Source: Pogonophryne albipinna
Lineage: Eukaryota; Chordata; Actinopteri; Perciformes; Artedidraconidae
Direction of reading: 5' to 3'
Assembly: GCA_028583405.1 (NCBI GenBank)
Contig: JAPTMU010000291.1
Span: 202,980-266,979 of the forward strand
Length of the DNA: 64,000 nt
In this document: piece by piece, positions 11,427-23,165 of the stretch
Layout of the letters: the number at the start of each line of letters is the position of its first letter
How positions within the stretch are numbered: the first letter of the stretch is position 1
The notes under the pieces: generated by a model
Databases searched by the model: none
What the model saw: only the letters and a program-made list of their open reading frames with translations
Told to the model about the DNA's origin: nothing
Program-made: the position numbers and the translations under genes

Positions 11427-11574
11427 CCCTTTTTTTAAGTAACTAAAACGTTACTTTTCACAGTAACGCATTACTTTTTGGTGTAAGTAATCAGTAAAGT
11501 AACTGAGTTACTTTTGAAATGAAGTAATAGTAATGGTAACTAGTTACTGGTTTTCAGTAACTAGCACAACACTG
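11427..11574. mobile_element. hAT element right end (TIR only)
   Basis: A stretch rich in GTAACT and AGTTAC motifs ends in AACTAGCACAACACTG at 11574. This matches a common hAT terminus (inverted: CAGTGTTGTGCTAGTT). The opposite end, expected to start CAGTGTTGTGC, is not present to the left, so the element is truncated. The ZBED fragment upstream may be its transposase. Confidence 0.5.
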
Positions 11575-12183
11575 GTGACAACCATAGACAACACTAGCTA
11601 AACTCTGTACCGTAGGCTACGGCTATTATCGCGAAGCATGGATCATTTTGATTTGATTTCATTTTATTTTCATTTGGGTATGAATTATAATGATATTCTG
11701 CAATCCCTTGCAGTTAAGCACAGTGTCATCCTTAGCAAAAGGCACTTGATTCGGCTGCTGAAAATGCACGGTTTGAAACGTAGTTGAGTAAAGTTAGAAC
11801 AATATTGGCAGATTCAGATTTCACGGATCAATAACTCATGAACAAAACGTTATTCAGACATAAATGACGTCTCCTAAGTACCGTGGTAAGGTTGACAACG
11901 AACTCCAATCACATGTTGATAAAAAAAAAGCCAATATGCACCGTCCTCGCTCCGAGCTGGACACATTACATTGGTCTCTATCTGCAGCCGGAGAAGAAAC
12001 GAGTGCTCAGGGACTGTCTGCAAAGTGCAACTCCGAAAAAAGAGAATATAATCATATTCAATCACTTCACTATTCTACAGTATATTACTACCAAACTCAT
12101 GACACACATCAATAGTCTTATGTTGCTCATACTACATCAGAGAGTTTGGAAGAATATGGTTTGGAATAATTTTGGTGAATATT

Positions 12184-12250
12184 TATACTGTATAATAGTA
12201 ATACAGTATAATCATGATTATACTGTATAATAGTAATACAGTATAATCAT
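12184..12250. repeat. Short palindromic tandem duplication
   Basis: The unit ATACTGTATAATAGTAATAC with AGTATAATCATG is present twice in a row (near 12184 and 12219). Each unit is itself close to palindromic (TACTGTATAATAGTAATACAGTA), so it could extrude a hairpin. Confidence 0.7.
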
Positions 12251-12454
12251 GTTCCGATTAACCCAGCTTCCCCAAATTTCTTTCTTTTTGGTGTCTATAT
12301 ACGCTGGGATCCGGAGTCATGGATGATCCTGCGGTCCTGTGTCCTGCATCGCGAGCCCTGGATCTTGAATCGTGGCTGTGGTCCTGGATCATAGGTCCTG
12401 GATGGATATCCTCGTGGATTCATCTTCCTATTATACACACATGCATTTCCAAAC

Positions 12455-12752
12455 ATTTGGACTACCTATGTTGTAAATGTATTATCTTTTCAATTTACAC
12501 ACGGCATCTATTGCACGTCTGTCCGTCCTGGGAGAGGGATCCCTCCTCTGTTGCTCTCCCTGAGGTTTCTCCCATTTTTCCCTTTAAAACTGTGGGTTTT
12601 CTCCGGAAGTGTTTCCTTGTACGATGTGAGGGTCTAAGGACAGAGGGTGTCGTATTGTCATACTGATATTTTGTACAAACTGTGAAGTCCACTGAGACAA
12701 ATGTAACATTTGTGATATTGGGCTATATAAATAAACATTGATTGATTGATGT
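12455..12752 (+). repeat. LINE 3'-tail repeat, GATT-tailed (copy 1)
   Basis: About 300 bases ending GGGCTATATAAATAAACATT and repeated GATT units. The same sequence is at 23166-23460 in reverse orientation, and its terminal part is at 31112-31185, also reversed. The tail form is that of fish L2-like LINE/SINE 3' ends. The Met-initiated frames here are not coding. Confidence 0.8.
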
Positions 12753-13071
12753 GGAAATAGCTGTATTCGATCAGCTGACTGTGTTTTCACAATAAAAGTA
12801 GTTTCTTAGTGAATGTCCTGTACTGGTCTTAAAATCTCATAACATCAGCTTTTAATGTTCCTCTTGGATGTTCTTCTTGACCCTCAGAGAAGGAGAACAT
12901 GTCGTGTCTTTCAAAAATACACAATAGCTGTGCTTTATTTCAACTGAGGTAGCAGCAGGAAACCTACTGACATAAGTCATATAAGTCCTCCTGTTCGAGA
13001 AAAAAGAAAAAGTCAGTCCGTGCAACAATAACAAGGGCCAAATGGTTGAACTAAAGTGCATTCAGTGTAGA

Positions 13072-13809
13072 GATGGCAAATCCGGATCCTTTTACGGACT
13101 CTGAGTTTTCTGAGTCAGTCATTGAAGAGATCCGGGTCATACGAGTCATATGAGCCAAGAGCGTAGAAATCCTACCGGTGAAACCGAAAACTTGTTGCAT
13201 TTCACGAGCATATTAAACTAACGTTACATTAACCTCCGCTACACAGTGTCTTTTGCTTTAATAAAAAATGTTGATCACAAAAAAAGGGTTATTTTGCGTT
13301 TTGGCGAATCTGAGTCTGCTGTTGACTCGTGCATGACGACGAGTCTGCTGGATCTCTGGATCTGCTGCTATACGTTTACGGCTCTGAGTCCGCACAAGTC
13401 TGCTGTGTTTTGCACAGTGAGTCAGGATTAGCGAATCTCTGAGTCTGCTGTTGACTCGTGCACAATAGTCGCGGGAAGTAGGGGTGCTGGATGCGAATGG
13501 TGTACATTTGAAAAACTTCATGTTACTGTTTTTGAAATCTCTCCCCACTTTTGTCCGCACCCCCTAAGTAAAATGACTTCCCAGTTCCCGCGGCTATGCT
13601 CGTGCATGACGAGTCTGGATCATGGATGTATGGTCTGGATCTCTGGATCTGCTGGATCGGTTACGGCTCTGAGTCTCCACGACTCACAAGTCTGCAGGAA
13701 GTGAAGGAAGTTCCCTTGATTCAGTGAGTCAGGATTTGCGAATCTGAGTCTGCTGTTGACTCGTGCATGATGAGTCTGCCTGGATCTCTGGATCTGCTAC
13801 GGTTACGGC
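13072..13809. repeat. Diverged direct-repeat array (GAGTCTGCTGTTGACTCGTG units)
   Basis: The motif GAGTCTGCTGTTGACTCGTG followed by GGATCTCTGGATCTGCT and TACGGCTCTGAGTC recurs starting near 13311, 13440, 13600 (partial) and 13745. The last unit is cut by the hAT insertion at 13810 and resumes after it at 23098. The left edge, AGAGATGGCAAATCCGGATC, looks like a transposon end but I found no partner. Confidence 0.65.
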
Positions 13810-14832
13810 CAGTGGCGGATTTAGGATTGTAGGAGATCCGGGGCTTAGCCCAGGAGTTGTTGAGCGGGGGGGACCGAACATTTAGGGGGGTCCTAACCTC
13901 CTCTAGGGGGGTCCGGGGGCATGCTTTTTTTAAATATTGAAGTTAAAAGCATCAATCTGGTGCACTTTGAGAGCAAAATTAAACCTACCTTAATAATACC
14001 TTAAAGCGGACAAAAGGCACTGGAGAACACTTATTCATTAACACCCTTTAATGAAGCAAACTAATGCCTTAACACACTCAAATACAGTCGGCAGCTGGTT
14101 GAAGTCACTTCAGATCACTGATCCAGGGAACATGCCTCGCATCCACTGAAAGAAGAAAATATAAAACAAAAGGGGTATTAAGATTGACCATATCATTAAT
14201 ATGTAAAACAATAAAATAAAATCCATCTTATTCTCTTACAATGTGATCCTGACTGGCACCTCATAAACTTCAGATGTAAAAAAGAAACATGAAATGTATC
14301 TTATTCTCTTACATGTGATCCTGGCTGGCACCTCTGCTGTCTTTTACTGCTCTGTTCTTCACTCCCTTCTTCTAATCCTGTTTTCATCTATTGTGTCTCT
14401 TCCTCTGCTTTCTGCACAAGTTGTATGATTCATTTCCAATTCTCTCCTCCATTCTTTTCCTCACTTTGTTCTCTCTTCCTCAGTCCTTATACAGACTCTC
14501 TTCTTTATTCAATATTAACTATTTAACATCAACATTATATCCTTTCCACTCCTTTCTTCTTCAGTATCCACTCCTTCCCTGGCCTATATGCACCCTTTGT
14601 TCAATTTCCACCCCCGCCACCCCCCACCCCAACACCCCCATCTTTTTTTTCTAGTTTTCTTGTTGTGGTGGCAAAGTAAGACTGTGCCGATGTGGCTTTA
14701 ATTGAGCAAATCTGTCAATAATGTCATCAGGGGTTATGGCATCCAGGAAGTCCTTTTCAATATGTTATTGAATCATTATTAGATATACTTTATTTGATCT
14801 AAAATATTGATGTTTTTTCGTTATACTGTAGT

Positions 14833-14999
14833 TCAAACCGGAGAGACGTGATGTATGGAATACATATTTATTGTTACACGTCATATGAATGAAATGATTG
14901 CCATGATAATACAACAGGAGAATGGAATGGTGTTTGGCGATTAGGCCCCAGTTTGCAGGATAATCATTCAGGAGGGAAAGAACCGCTCCGATTAAATCC
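14833..14999 (-). repeat. Ngaro split direct repeat B2
   Basis: Starts TTCAAACCGGAGAGACGTGA and ends near CTCCGATTAAAT. It is nearly identical to 15297-15463, with about three differences near the start. It forms the 3' terminus of the element. Confidence 0.9.
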
Positions 15000-15108
15000 C
15001 CGGGGTCTAGACACTGGTGGTGGTGATAAGTAGGTGGGACCGGTCTGAAGGAGGAAGGTTTAGCTTTGTCCTGGAGGAGACGGGAGGCGAGAGGGGTGGA
15101 GGCGGGTT

Positions 15109-15291
15109 GCGTGTGGTCACCTGAAATGACAACTGACAGGGAGGAAGAGCAGGCATTTAAGGAATTTAGCATGTGCAGCAATTGGCTGATGAGGGGTGAC
15201 GCCCTCGTATTTAGTGAGGGGGGAGGGAGCAATAGAGTGACATGTAAGTGACTCATTGTTAGGTCTTCCTTATTGAACTTGCGCTAAAGCT
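15109..15291 (-). repeat. Ngaro split direct repeat A2
   Basis: Starts near GCGTGTGGTCACCTGAAATG and ends GCGCTAAAGCTTTCATT. It matches 21112-21297 with a handful of substitutions. An extra spacer of about 108 bases (15000-15108) separates it from B2. Confidence 0.9.
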
Positions 15292-15296
15292 TTCAT

Positions 15297-15463
15297 TTCA
15301 AACCGGAGAGACTTGATATATGGAATACATATTTATTGTTACACGTCATATGAATGAAATGATTGCCATGATAATACAACAGGAGAATGGAATGGTGTTT
15401 GGCGATTAGGCCCCGGTTTGCAGGATAATCATTCAGGAGGGAAAGAACCGCTCCGATTAAATT
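15297..15463 (-). repeat. Ngaro split direct repeat B1
   Basis: Second copy of the B repeat. It abuts A2 directly at 15291-15297, giving the head-to-tail junction expected from the circular intermediate model. Confidence 0.9.
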
Positions 15464-15955
15464 CCACAAAACCAGTGAAGTATAGAATACTGAGATGAAC
15501 TGAGTTTCTTACCTTGTAGGTAGACTGTGGTGATCTGGGGATGAAATAATAGATTAACATATGTATGCGGCAGGAGGCCGGAATCACTGCCGGAGTTTAT
15601 GGGTCATGCTGAGACTCTGACGGCCGAAATCAGTGCCGGTCTTATCTGAAAACGAGACCGAAGTCTACGGGGACCCGCAGTCCACAAGACCGAAGTCTAC
15701 GGGGACACACGGTCCACAACCTGGCGTCGCAGGGTATACATTTAACGCGGACACATTTGAGCAAGGGCCTGGGATTAGATACCTGTGTGCAGGAGAATGT
15801 AGCCCGTGACATGTAGATGAAACGTGAGACGAGACATTATTCCCTGTGGGCGGGGCCCGCGGACTAGGACAGGAATGCAGTTTGAAATCCGGTACCATAA
15901 TTATACGTGTAAACGTGTTTTGAACCACCACCAGTTATATGCATAAATACCATAG

Positions 15956-16835
15956 TTAGGGTCCGAGAGATCTTTGGGAAGCCAGTACGGCGCTGATGTC
16001 CGGGCGAATGTAGGTTGTGAAGGCGGAGGAGGACCACCGTCCTAGTTGTTGTAGGGATGAGGTGGAGAGACCTTGATTAGCGGCAGAGGTGGCTGCACCT
16101 ATCCTGAAGGAATGTCCCGAGTATGATGTAGGTGATAGGCTGGACTTAATGAGAACTTGCTTGAGGTAGAAATTGAACAAAAAGTGGTGAGGACGGATTG
16201 GTGGGGGGTCTGCAGCGCAGGAATTTAATCATGGAATTAAAAGGGCAGAACGGGGAATCGATACGAGCTGCGATAACGGAGCAGGCTCCTCCGCATTTGG
16301 AGTGTTTGAGGCTGAGACTAAAGTGGTTGGCGTTGAAGACTAGGTCGGAGAGGCAGACATCTTGACTGGGGTCGAACGTGAGGGAAGCTGTGGTGAATTC
16401 GCCAGTTCGGAGGAACGCATAGAAGGCTAATAAAAATACGGCATCGAGCAGCACGTCGATATAGGGGGAGAATAATCCTTTCCTGAGTGTGGACAGCATG
16501 AGGCGCAGGACGGGGAGCGTGATAGGGAGCCTCGGGTCTGCAGCGGTAGGAAACGTCTTATACAACCCTTTAAGAATAAGTTTAACTGTTGGGTTTGAAA
16601 ATAGGCTGGGAAAGCTAGGATCGGAGCAGCGAACATTAAATTGAATGCCTGCTAAGAGGCTCCGGATATACTGAGGTTTGAGGTGTCGGTCAGTGGTGCA
16701 GTAGCACATGAAGGCGCACACGGTGGAGATGAGGACAGGTTTGAGTGAGACACCTACTGAGCGGCAGAAAAAGGCGAACGTTCTCCATGCGAAATCATAG
16801 GATTTGAGGGTGGAAGTGGCTAAGCCCTTTCTCAT
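15956..16835 (-). pseudogene. Ngaro tyrosine recombinase (frameshifted)
   Basis: Tyrosine recombinase for integrating the circular DNA copy. The first piece (16146-16835) begins MRKGLATSTLKSYDFAWRTF and holds the first catalytic arginine in AFYAFLRTGEFT. The second piece (15956-16180), in another frame, has GHSFRIGAATSAA, supplying the HxxR pair, and TTYIRPD with the nucleophilic tyrosine. The R-H-R-Y set is therefore present but split by a frameshift near 16170-16180. About 290 residues in total, a normal size. It is the last gene before the B1-A2-B2 repeats. Confidence 0.85.
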
Positions 16836-16879
16836 AAAGAATCTAGCAGACTCGAGGTGCCGAGCTAGGGGACTCTCGT

Positions 16880-17221
16880 TTAGTGCAGAGAGAGGAGATG
16901 AAGTGGAGGGATTCCTACTGGTTGCGAGCTGGCTTCCGGGCAGAGGTTCCGGAATGTCTGGAAATGAAAGCGAGAGAGGGAGTCAGCAACAACATTGAGG
17001 TGACCGGGAATGTGGCGAGCTGTGATTATGAAGTTGTGGATTATGGAGGACCGCGTGATGCTTCTCATGAATGGCATAATGTCACTGCACTGGGAGCGCG
17101 CCTTGTTGATGATTCCGACCACTGATTGGTTGTCGCACAGCACCGAGATGCGATTACGGAACCACAGGTGACCCCATACGTGGCATGCAACGGCGATCGG
17201 AAAGATCTCGTGCAGAGCGGA
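16880..17221 (-). pseudogene. Ngaro RNase H, C-terminal half
   Basis: The minus frame has LCDNQSVVGIINKARSQ and ARHIPGHLNVVADSLSRF, the second half of a DIRS/Ngaro RNase H, including the D of CDNQ and the HxxxxxNVVAD block. The first half lies at 18480-18620, on the other side of the inserted hAT (17230-18471). The hAT therefore cut the RNase H domain in two. Confidence 0.85.
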
Positions 17222-17317
17222 GGATGAAGTAGGGCTGTGCGATTATGGCAAAAATCATAATCACGATTATTTGGGTCAATAATTGATATCACGATTATTC
17301 ATTGACCATTTATTTTG

Positions 17318-17733
17318 TTTTGAAATGCCGCTCCTAAATTACTCTTATTCGATAAAGCCACACTCGCATTGCAGATGAGACAGATGGACTTTCAATTGGA
17401 ATAGATACAAAAATAATCATCCTCCCACTCGGAGTGAAAATTATATATTTTGGGCTTTTTTGCTTCTGCTATAATTGCGGTCTTGTGTGTGTGCGGACTG
17501 TCACTCCTGTTGACACGGACAATGTCAGCAAAATAGTGCCCACCAGCCACGCCCCGACACATGGGGTGACGCAGGTCAATCACAAAGCTTTGATGCGTTC
17601 AAGTGCATTATTCTGGGACTGGAATATTATGTTATAGGACATTAACGATAAAACTGAATATTGTTGCTCTATTTTTAGACACATCTCGAGATCGACTGGG
17701 AATCTCCCCGCGATCGACTGGTTGGGCACCCCT
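17318..17733. mobile_element. Captured right end of a CAGGGGTGCCCAAC-family hAT
   Basis: This segment (from TGTTTTGAAATGCCGCTCCT to GGTTGGGCACCCCTG) aligns with 42430-42804, the right end of the complete element at 41571-42804. Its left end is missing. It contains the start of a Charlie-type transposase on the minus strand (AKKPKIYNFHSEWEDDYFCI). It shows capture, or insertion followed by deletion, of one hAT inside another. Confidence 0.85.
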
Positions 17734-17734
17734 G

Positions 17735-18323
17735 GGCTAGACCATAGGTCCGTTGTGGTGGCAAAGTAGTCAGCTGAAGCCACATCTCTCTCAACTTCCC
17801 CACGGCATTTGTCACATAGCGCAGGCAGCGCAGACCTGCTGAAATAATACCGAGACGGAATCGCGTAACGCTTGTCCGACGTGTTGACAAGTTGCTTAAA
17901 GCCCCGGTTGCTAACAGTGCTAACTGGGCACATATCTTTAGCGATGTGAAATGTAATGGCACCTGTAATATCTCTGTGTCTCTGCGAGCTCGTCGCGTAG
18001 GCCGTTGCTCTGTACAATGCGTCCTGAATCGATGATGTGGTGGATGAAGTCGAGCGGGCATCTGCTTTTTGGTCTGCTTTTTGTTGTAGGATTATTGCCC
18101 GGTCGTATTGCACTTTGTGGTTGTATTTCAGATGATTAAAGAGATTGGTTGTGTTAGCGTGTGGTGCCAACACAACCTCGTAACACATCCTGCACTGTAC
18201 TTTGTTTTGCTCCACGTCGGACTCCTGAAAGCCAAAGTACTTCCAAATAGTGGAAATAGTTTTACCCTTCTTTTTAACGAGTTGTTCTGACATTTTCGCT
18301 CGCGCTGAGCACTCACAACACAT
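17735..18323 (-). pseudogene. ZBED/hAT transposase N-terminal part
   Basis: The minus frame starts near 18293 with MSEQLVKKKGKTISTIWKYF. A BED zinc finger follows (CRMCYEVVLAPHANTTNLFNH, Cys-x2-Cys then His-x4-5-His), then the DVASADYFATTTDLWSS segment that begins the hAT catalytic core. Coding homology stops at about 17735, where the foreign hAT fragment starts. A full protein would be over 600 residues, so two thirds are gone. Confidence 0.75.
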
Positions 18324-18479
18324 GTCACTCCCACGTGGCCGAGTGGGCTTTTAGGGAGGGGCGAAAGCGCACCCAGCAAAATAATCGTATTTTGTCAATT
18401 ATGCGGTTTTCATAATCGTCGCAAGCCATAATCGTAATCGCGATTAAAATACGATTAATTGCACAGCCCTAGGATGAAG

Positions 18480-19785
18480 CATGATTAGGGAATGACGGGG
18501 GCCATGACCCTGCGAACCACTCTCCCTGGAAGAAACCCCCAAAACCCACGGATGGGGCGGCATCCGTGAAAAACCTCATTGAGTCAGAGGAACACACAAG
18601 GTCATCGTAAAAGAAAGTAACTCCGTTCCAATGGACGAGCAGGAGGGACCAGAAACGTAGGTCTGAGCGGCAGCCTTCGTCTAAGAAAACGCAGTCATGG
18701 AGGTTGTCGACCGCCGATGCTGCGTCCAGGAGGCGGGAGATGAACGAGCGCCCCTGGGGGATGACGAGCATGGCGAAGTTGAGGTGTCCGAGAAGGGAGA
18801 GCAACTGTTGTTTTGTGATGACTTGTTGCTCCCAGTATGACTTGCTGATGTCCCGGATGCGCTGCAATTTGTCGGAGGGGAGAGACGCCTTCAGTTCTAT
18901 GGAGTCGAGAATGATGCCTAAGAACTCTAAGCGTGTGTCGGGACCTAACGTTTTCTCTTTGGAGAGAGGGACAGCTAACTCCTGAAAGCAGTGTTTAAGC
19001 TTGGCCAGTGAGATCCCTGAGCTGTCCTGTGGCGGATCTATGAGGTGGAAGTCGTCCAGTAGGTGAAGGACGGAGGGGATTCTGACGATGTTCAGCAGGA
19101 TCCAGCAGAGCGCTTCCGAGAAGGAGTTGAAAATGCAGGGGCTGTTTCTGCACCCGAAGGTCAGGCGAACGGTGAAATAGAGTTTGGACTCCCACTTAAT
19201 ACCGAACAAATTCGAGACGGATGAATGGGGATGATTTTGAAGGCATCGGTAATGTCCGCTTTGGAGAGCCAAGCTCCGTGCCCTGTGAACTTGATCATCT
19301 TTATTGCATTATCCACTGAGGCATAGTGAAGGGAAAACTGATCTGAAGGGATGATACTATTGACACTGCAGAATGGGCCGGAACGGGGAGCGGACAGATC
19401 GAAAATGAGCCTTTTTTTTGCGTGTGGCTATTCCGATGGGATTTGAACGGAACACTGGGAAGGGGGAGAAGCTAAAAGGACCGATTATATATCCTTTGAG
19501 AAGGTCTTTGTCGATGAGCTGGGAAACTATGTTGGGTTCTTTAGCGGCTGACTGTAAGTTTCTTGCTACGAAAGTCACTGTGGGAGATGAGAGGACCCCT
19601 ACCCTGAAGCCTTGGGAGAGCCCTGACAGGAGATAGTCCACAAACACGGAATCTGGGTGAGTAGATAGCGCAGCTGCTAGCTGAGGGATGTTAATGGGAG
19701 TGGAGGAGTGATATTTCAAAATGTTTTTCCACCACGAGGTTTCTGGCGCAGAGCTACTGTGAGGCTTCGGCTGCGCCTGGGGCAA
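18480..19785 (-). pseudogene. Ngaro reverse transcriptase / RNase H N-terminal half
   Basis: Starts near 19785 with MPQAQPKPHSSSAPETSWWK. The first frame reaches RSNPIGIATRKKK, where an A8 run (19411-19418 on the plus strand) marks a frameshift. The second frame (18469-19272) holds HLFGIKWESKLYF-like sequence, LTFGCRNSPCIFN and the polymerase box LLDDF. RNase H begins with the FFTDAAPSVGFGGFFQGEW block and is cut at 18472 by the hAT. It would copy element RNA and remove the template. Confidence 0.85.
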
Positions 19786-21047
19786 ACGGACTTCGGGTGT
19801 GCATCCCTGCAGGAACTGCAGATATGAAGAAATGTACAGTCAGGGTGAGTGCAACATTTTTCGTTAAAGCTAGTACAAATCCTATCTTCGTGTCTAATCT
19901 TCACCTGACGGCTTGGTCTATCGTTCCCAGCATACTGCATGTGGGAGGCTCTGGGCGCGGAGAAAGGCACTGAGGGGCAGAGGGGAGCGATGTGGCAGTG
20001 CGCTCCGCAGCTGTTGCATGAGATAGCAGATTGGCCGCCGGTAGCCATCACGAGCAGCTCAATGTCCATCACTGACCAATCCAGGCGGATATTGCTATGC
20101 GCTAGGTGGAGCACTGCTTAGCTTTTGTGGTACTGATAGAAGACAGATCTCCCGTATCTAATGTTAATGTCTCCAATAATGGCCATGTACGCATCTAATT
20201 CTACTCTTCTCTCAGGGTAGACGGAGCAGAGAACGTCACGGAAGATGCCGAAAGCTACCATAAATTGCCCAAAGCTGATATCTCTGATAAGCCTGGGGTC
20301 TGCGGCCTTAAAGACGGCGGTGATATTTCCTCCTGTGGCGATGGCTTTATCGCACTCCGGGGAGGGCAGAATAAGGCTAAGCAGATTAACATCCTTCCCT
20401 TCAAGAATTTTCGACCTAAGCCGTGAGGAGATGTTGACGGCTTGGGAAATAAAAGGCCTACCTGAAGGGGGGGCTGGGAGGGCCGAAGCCAGAGAATAAG
20501 GGGGAGCTACTGCTGGAATGCGTGGAACACCCTGACCCGGGACTGAGGCAGAAAGCGCTGCTCTGAGTGCAACGGAAGTTGAAGCTCCTGTAACGGAGTC
20601 TTCCAGGGCCTGGAGGCGAGCATCGATAGCTCTCATGGAGCTAGCCAGGGATTGCAGGGAGCCGGCCACGCTACTCTCCATGAGGGGCGTGTTAGTGCCA
20701 CTCCCGGCCTGGCGAGCCTGGGAAGGGGTGGATTTTGGAGGCGGACGGGAACCTGGAGGGCTCGACTTCCTGCCCTTTTTACCTCCGCGGCTGCGGCCGC
20801 GTCCTCGCCCTGGTCTCTCTGGGGAGCTGCCTGGAGCTGCTGCCCCGGACTGCGGAGTTACGCTGGAGACCTGGTCCGAGAGCTCTCGGAGCTGAGAGAG
20901 AGTGAGGCCTGGGGCTGTGGGAATGCCCTGCTGCAGGAGCCGGGCGATGAGGAAGTCTGCCTCTGATGATAAGCCTCTGTGGGGAGCCGAACCGGGATCG
21001 AAGATTTCCAGAGAAGGTTCGTGTTCCGAATAGTCCGAGTTTGACAT
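19716..21047 (-). pseudogene. Ngaro gag-like protein with in-frame stop
   Basis: Begins at 21047 with MSNSDYSEHEPSLEIFDPGS, continues through a Ser/Pro/Arg/Gly-rich stretch and an alpha-rich domain ending near YQYHKS. A single TAA at 20118-20120 interrupts it, after which the same frame resumes and carries a Cys/His cluster (CTHPDCTFLHICSSC) typical of the C-terminus of Ngaro gag proteins. The continuous frame on both sides of the TAA suggests a recent point mutation. Confidence 0.8.
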
Positions 21048-21111
21048 CTTGAGCTAATTATTTCTTATGTTTTTTTCTCACGAGGAGGAGTATTGTAGTA
21101 CTACCACGGCG

Positions 21112-21297
21112 TGTGGTCACCTGAAATGACAACTGACAGGGAGGAAGAGCAGGCATTTAAGGAATTTAGCATGTGCAACAATTGGCTGCTGAGGGGTGAC
21201 GCCCTCACATTTAATGAGGGGGGAGGGAGCAATAGAGTGACATGTAAGTGACTCATTGTTAGGTCTTCCTTATTGAACTTGCGTTAAAGCTTTCATT
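21112..21297 (-). repeat. Ngaro split direct repeat A1
   Basis: The 5' terminus of the element; matches 15109-15291. It lies about 65 bases upstream of the gag start at 21047 and would contain the promoter. Confidence 0.9.
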
Positions 21298-21722
21298 AGC
21301 CTGTGAAAACCATAACAAATGTGTTCAAATGCTCTTCACCAAAACACAACTGAAGTACTGAAAGTCCATGAAACTTGTCTTTCTGTATTTGTGAATGAAG
21401 CGCCATCTAATGGTTAAATCCTGAAATTGAAAATCTGGCAACGCCCTCTTGGAAAATAGTGGGAGGGCTTAACATTCCCAGCCGCTGGGATCCGTTGGGT
21501 CTTTGGCAGGAAGCTGTTGGCTGGAGTCTGTTCTAAAGTGCTACATCTGTATAGCTAAAATTCACAACAAAAGTTATCTAATGACACTTTTTATATAGAG
21601 CAGGTCTTAAAAATAAAAGAACATTACATGTGTAGTTCACAAACCTGAAACATCTTTTCTTGGTGGACTGGCTGATGCAGCTCTATTGGATAGCAACTGA
21701 CCTGTATTACAAAATAGACAGT

Positions 21723-21881
<159 letters not shown>

Positions 21882-22729
21882 CATGTATTTGTATAGAACT
21901 ACATAATTGATGCTGAGGCTAGGCTAGTTATGTTATGTATATCATGACAGACTGTGCTCACCACTTATATTGTATTTACAGTCTTGTAAGTGTTATGTGA
22001 TGATATATTAAATGTATTGTTGGCCTGTGTACAGTACTGTGAAAACAAATCCCCCCTGGGACATTAAAACAAACCTATAGTATACTTAGTTAGTTAACCT
22101 TCTGAGACCCACAGGGCCGTATATGATCCGAAACAACTCTATTAAGTTTTTGATTGAGAGGGCCTGTTTACTTATTTCGGTGAAACGAATGTGCGTAGAG
22201 TTTTAAAAGATGCGGGTAGTCTCACCTTGATTCTGGCGCATTGCTTATCGTTTATAGATCTATTCTAATCCACCATCTTTGTTTGTGACGTAAAGAGTGT
22301 AAGAGTCACGTTTCTGAATCGGACACTCTGAGTGGATGCAGTCACAGCCAATCGGAGTCTGATTCAGAGGGTTGCCTGTCAGTTCCGTTGCCTGTCAGTT
22401 CCGTTGCTATGTGTACTGAAACGAGAGCCGGTACAATTCCACGCGCAAAAACAAATAAAAGTTGGAATACGTTCTTTTAGTGTCTTAAAAGTAGACTGAG
22501 GTATGAAGAGTTAGCGTTACATTTTAGGATAATTTTGAGTCATGTTCTGTATACATACTAACATATAAGGGTATACTTAGTGTGGTTAATCCATGTTTAC
22601 TAGCTATAACATTAACGTTACATCACTCTTTCTCACTTGTTACTCAGTCAGCCAGAGTGCAGATATCACCATTAGCCTGTTATTCACTTTAACGTTAGAA
22701 AACCAGCAAAGTAAAATTTCAAATAAGAT

Positions 22730-22849
22730 TCACAAACCTGAAACATCATCCATTTCTTCACTGCTGGCGATGATATTGTTGTCAGCTGCTGATACTGCTG
22801 CTGCAGCTTGTGGCACCTGCTTCGATGAAAATAACTTTCTAATATCCAT
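22730..22849 (-). pseudogene. TTF-type hAT transposase first exon
   Basis: The minus frame MDIRKLFSSKQVPQAAAAVS continues to SSEEMDDVSGL. Proteins of TTF/ZMYM1-like hAT transposases typically start MDI-K/R-(K/R)-FF and run into a short acidic segment. A GTTTGT at the end could be a splice donor. No TTF finger or catalytic core is left in this element, whose other TTF-type relative is at 55845-57238. Confidence 0.45.
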
Positions 22850-23165
22850 CACTTTATAGGCTATTAGCTTAAAACTTGTCAGGCACTAGGAAGGATCACT
22901 TCTTCTTCAGGGCAGGGAAGGCTACGCAGTACGCAGGCTACTGTCCCGCAGCGGCTGCCTCTCTGGTGGACTCCGGTACTGCACATTACTCACGAGACGT
23001 TTTTAAAAAAAAAAAATGTTTTAAGTGAAACATCCGGGGCTTTTCAGCAAACATCCGGGGCTTGAGCCCAAGTAGCCACCCCCTAGCGCCGCCACTGGTT
23101 ACGGCTCTGAGTCCGCACGAGACTGCAGGAAGTTTCACTGATCCTCGTCCACTCCCCTGAGCCAA

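Larger units (their letters stand above)
17230..18471 (-). mobile_element. hAT element (TAGGGCTGTGC family) inserted in Ngaro RNase H
   Basis: Ends are TAGGGCTGTGCGATTATGGC and, inverted, TAGGGCTGTGCAATTAATCG. The target duplication GGATGAAG is exact at 17222-17229 and 18472-18479. It carries the 5' part of its own ZBED-type transposase on the minus strand but not the catalytic core. Between about 17318 and 17733 the interior is replaced by the right-hand end of a different hAT family. Confidence 0.92.
14833..21297 (-). mobile_element. Ngaro-type tyrosine-recombinase retrotransposon
   Basis: On the minus strand the order is repeat A1 (21297-21112), gag, RT and RNase H, tyrosine recombinase, then B1 (15463-15297), A2 (15291-15109) and B2 (14999-14833). 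This A1-coding-B1-A2-B2 split direct repeat is the diagnostic layout of Ngaro elements, which integrate through a circular intermediate using a tyrosine recombinase rather than an integrase. Without the 1250-base hAT insertion it is about 5.2 kb. No target duplication is expected. Several stops and frameshifts make it inactive. Confidence 0.9.

Noticed and set aside
14391..14654. Leu/Phe/Ser-rich 87-codon ORF
   Set aside because: A CT-rich low-complexity stretch gives an apparent membrane protein; no other support.
20635..20966. Plus-strand frames over the Ngaro gag
   Set aside because: Antisense to the Pro/Arg/Gly-rich gag region; GC-rich shadow frames.
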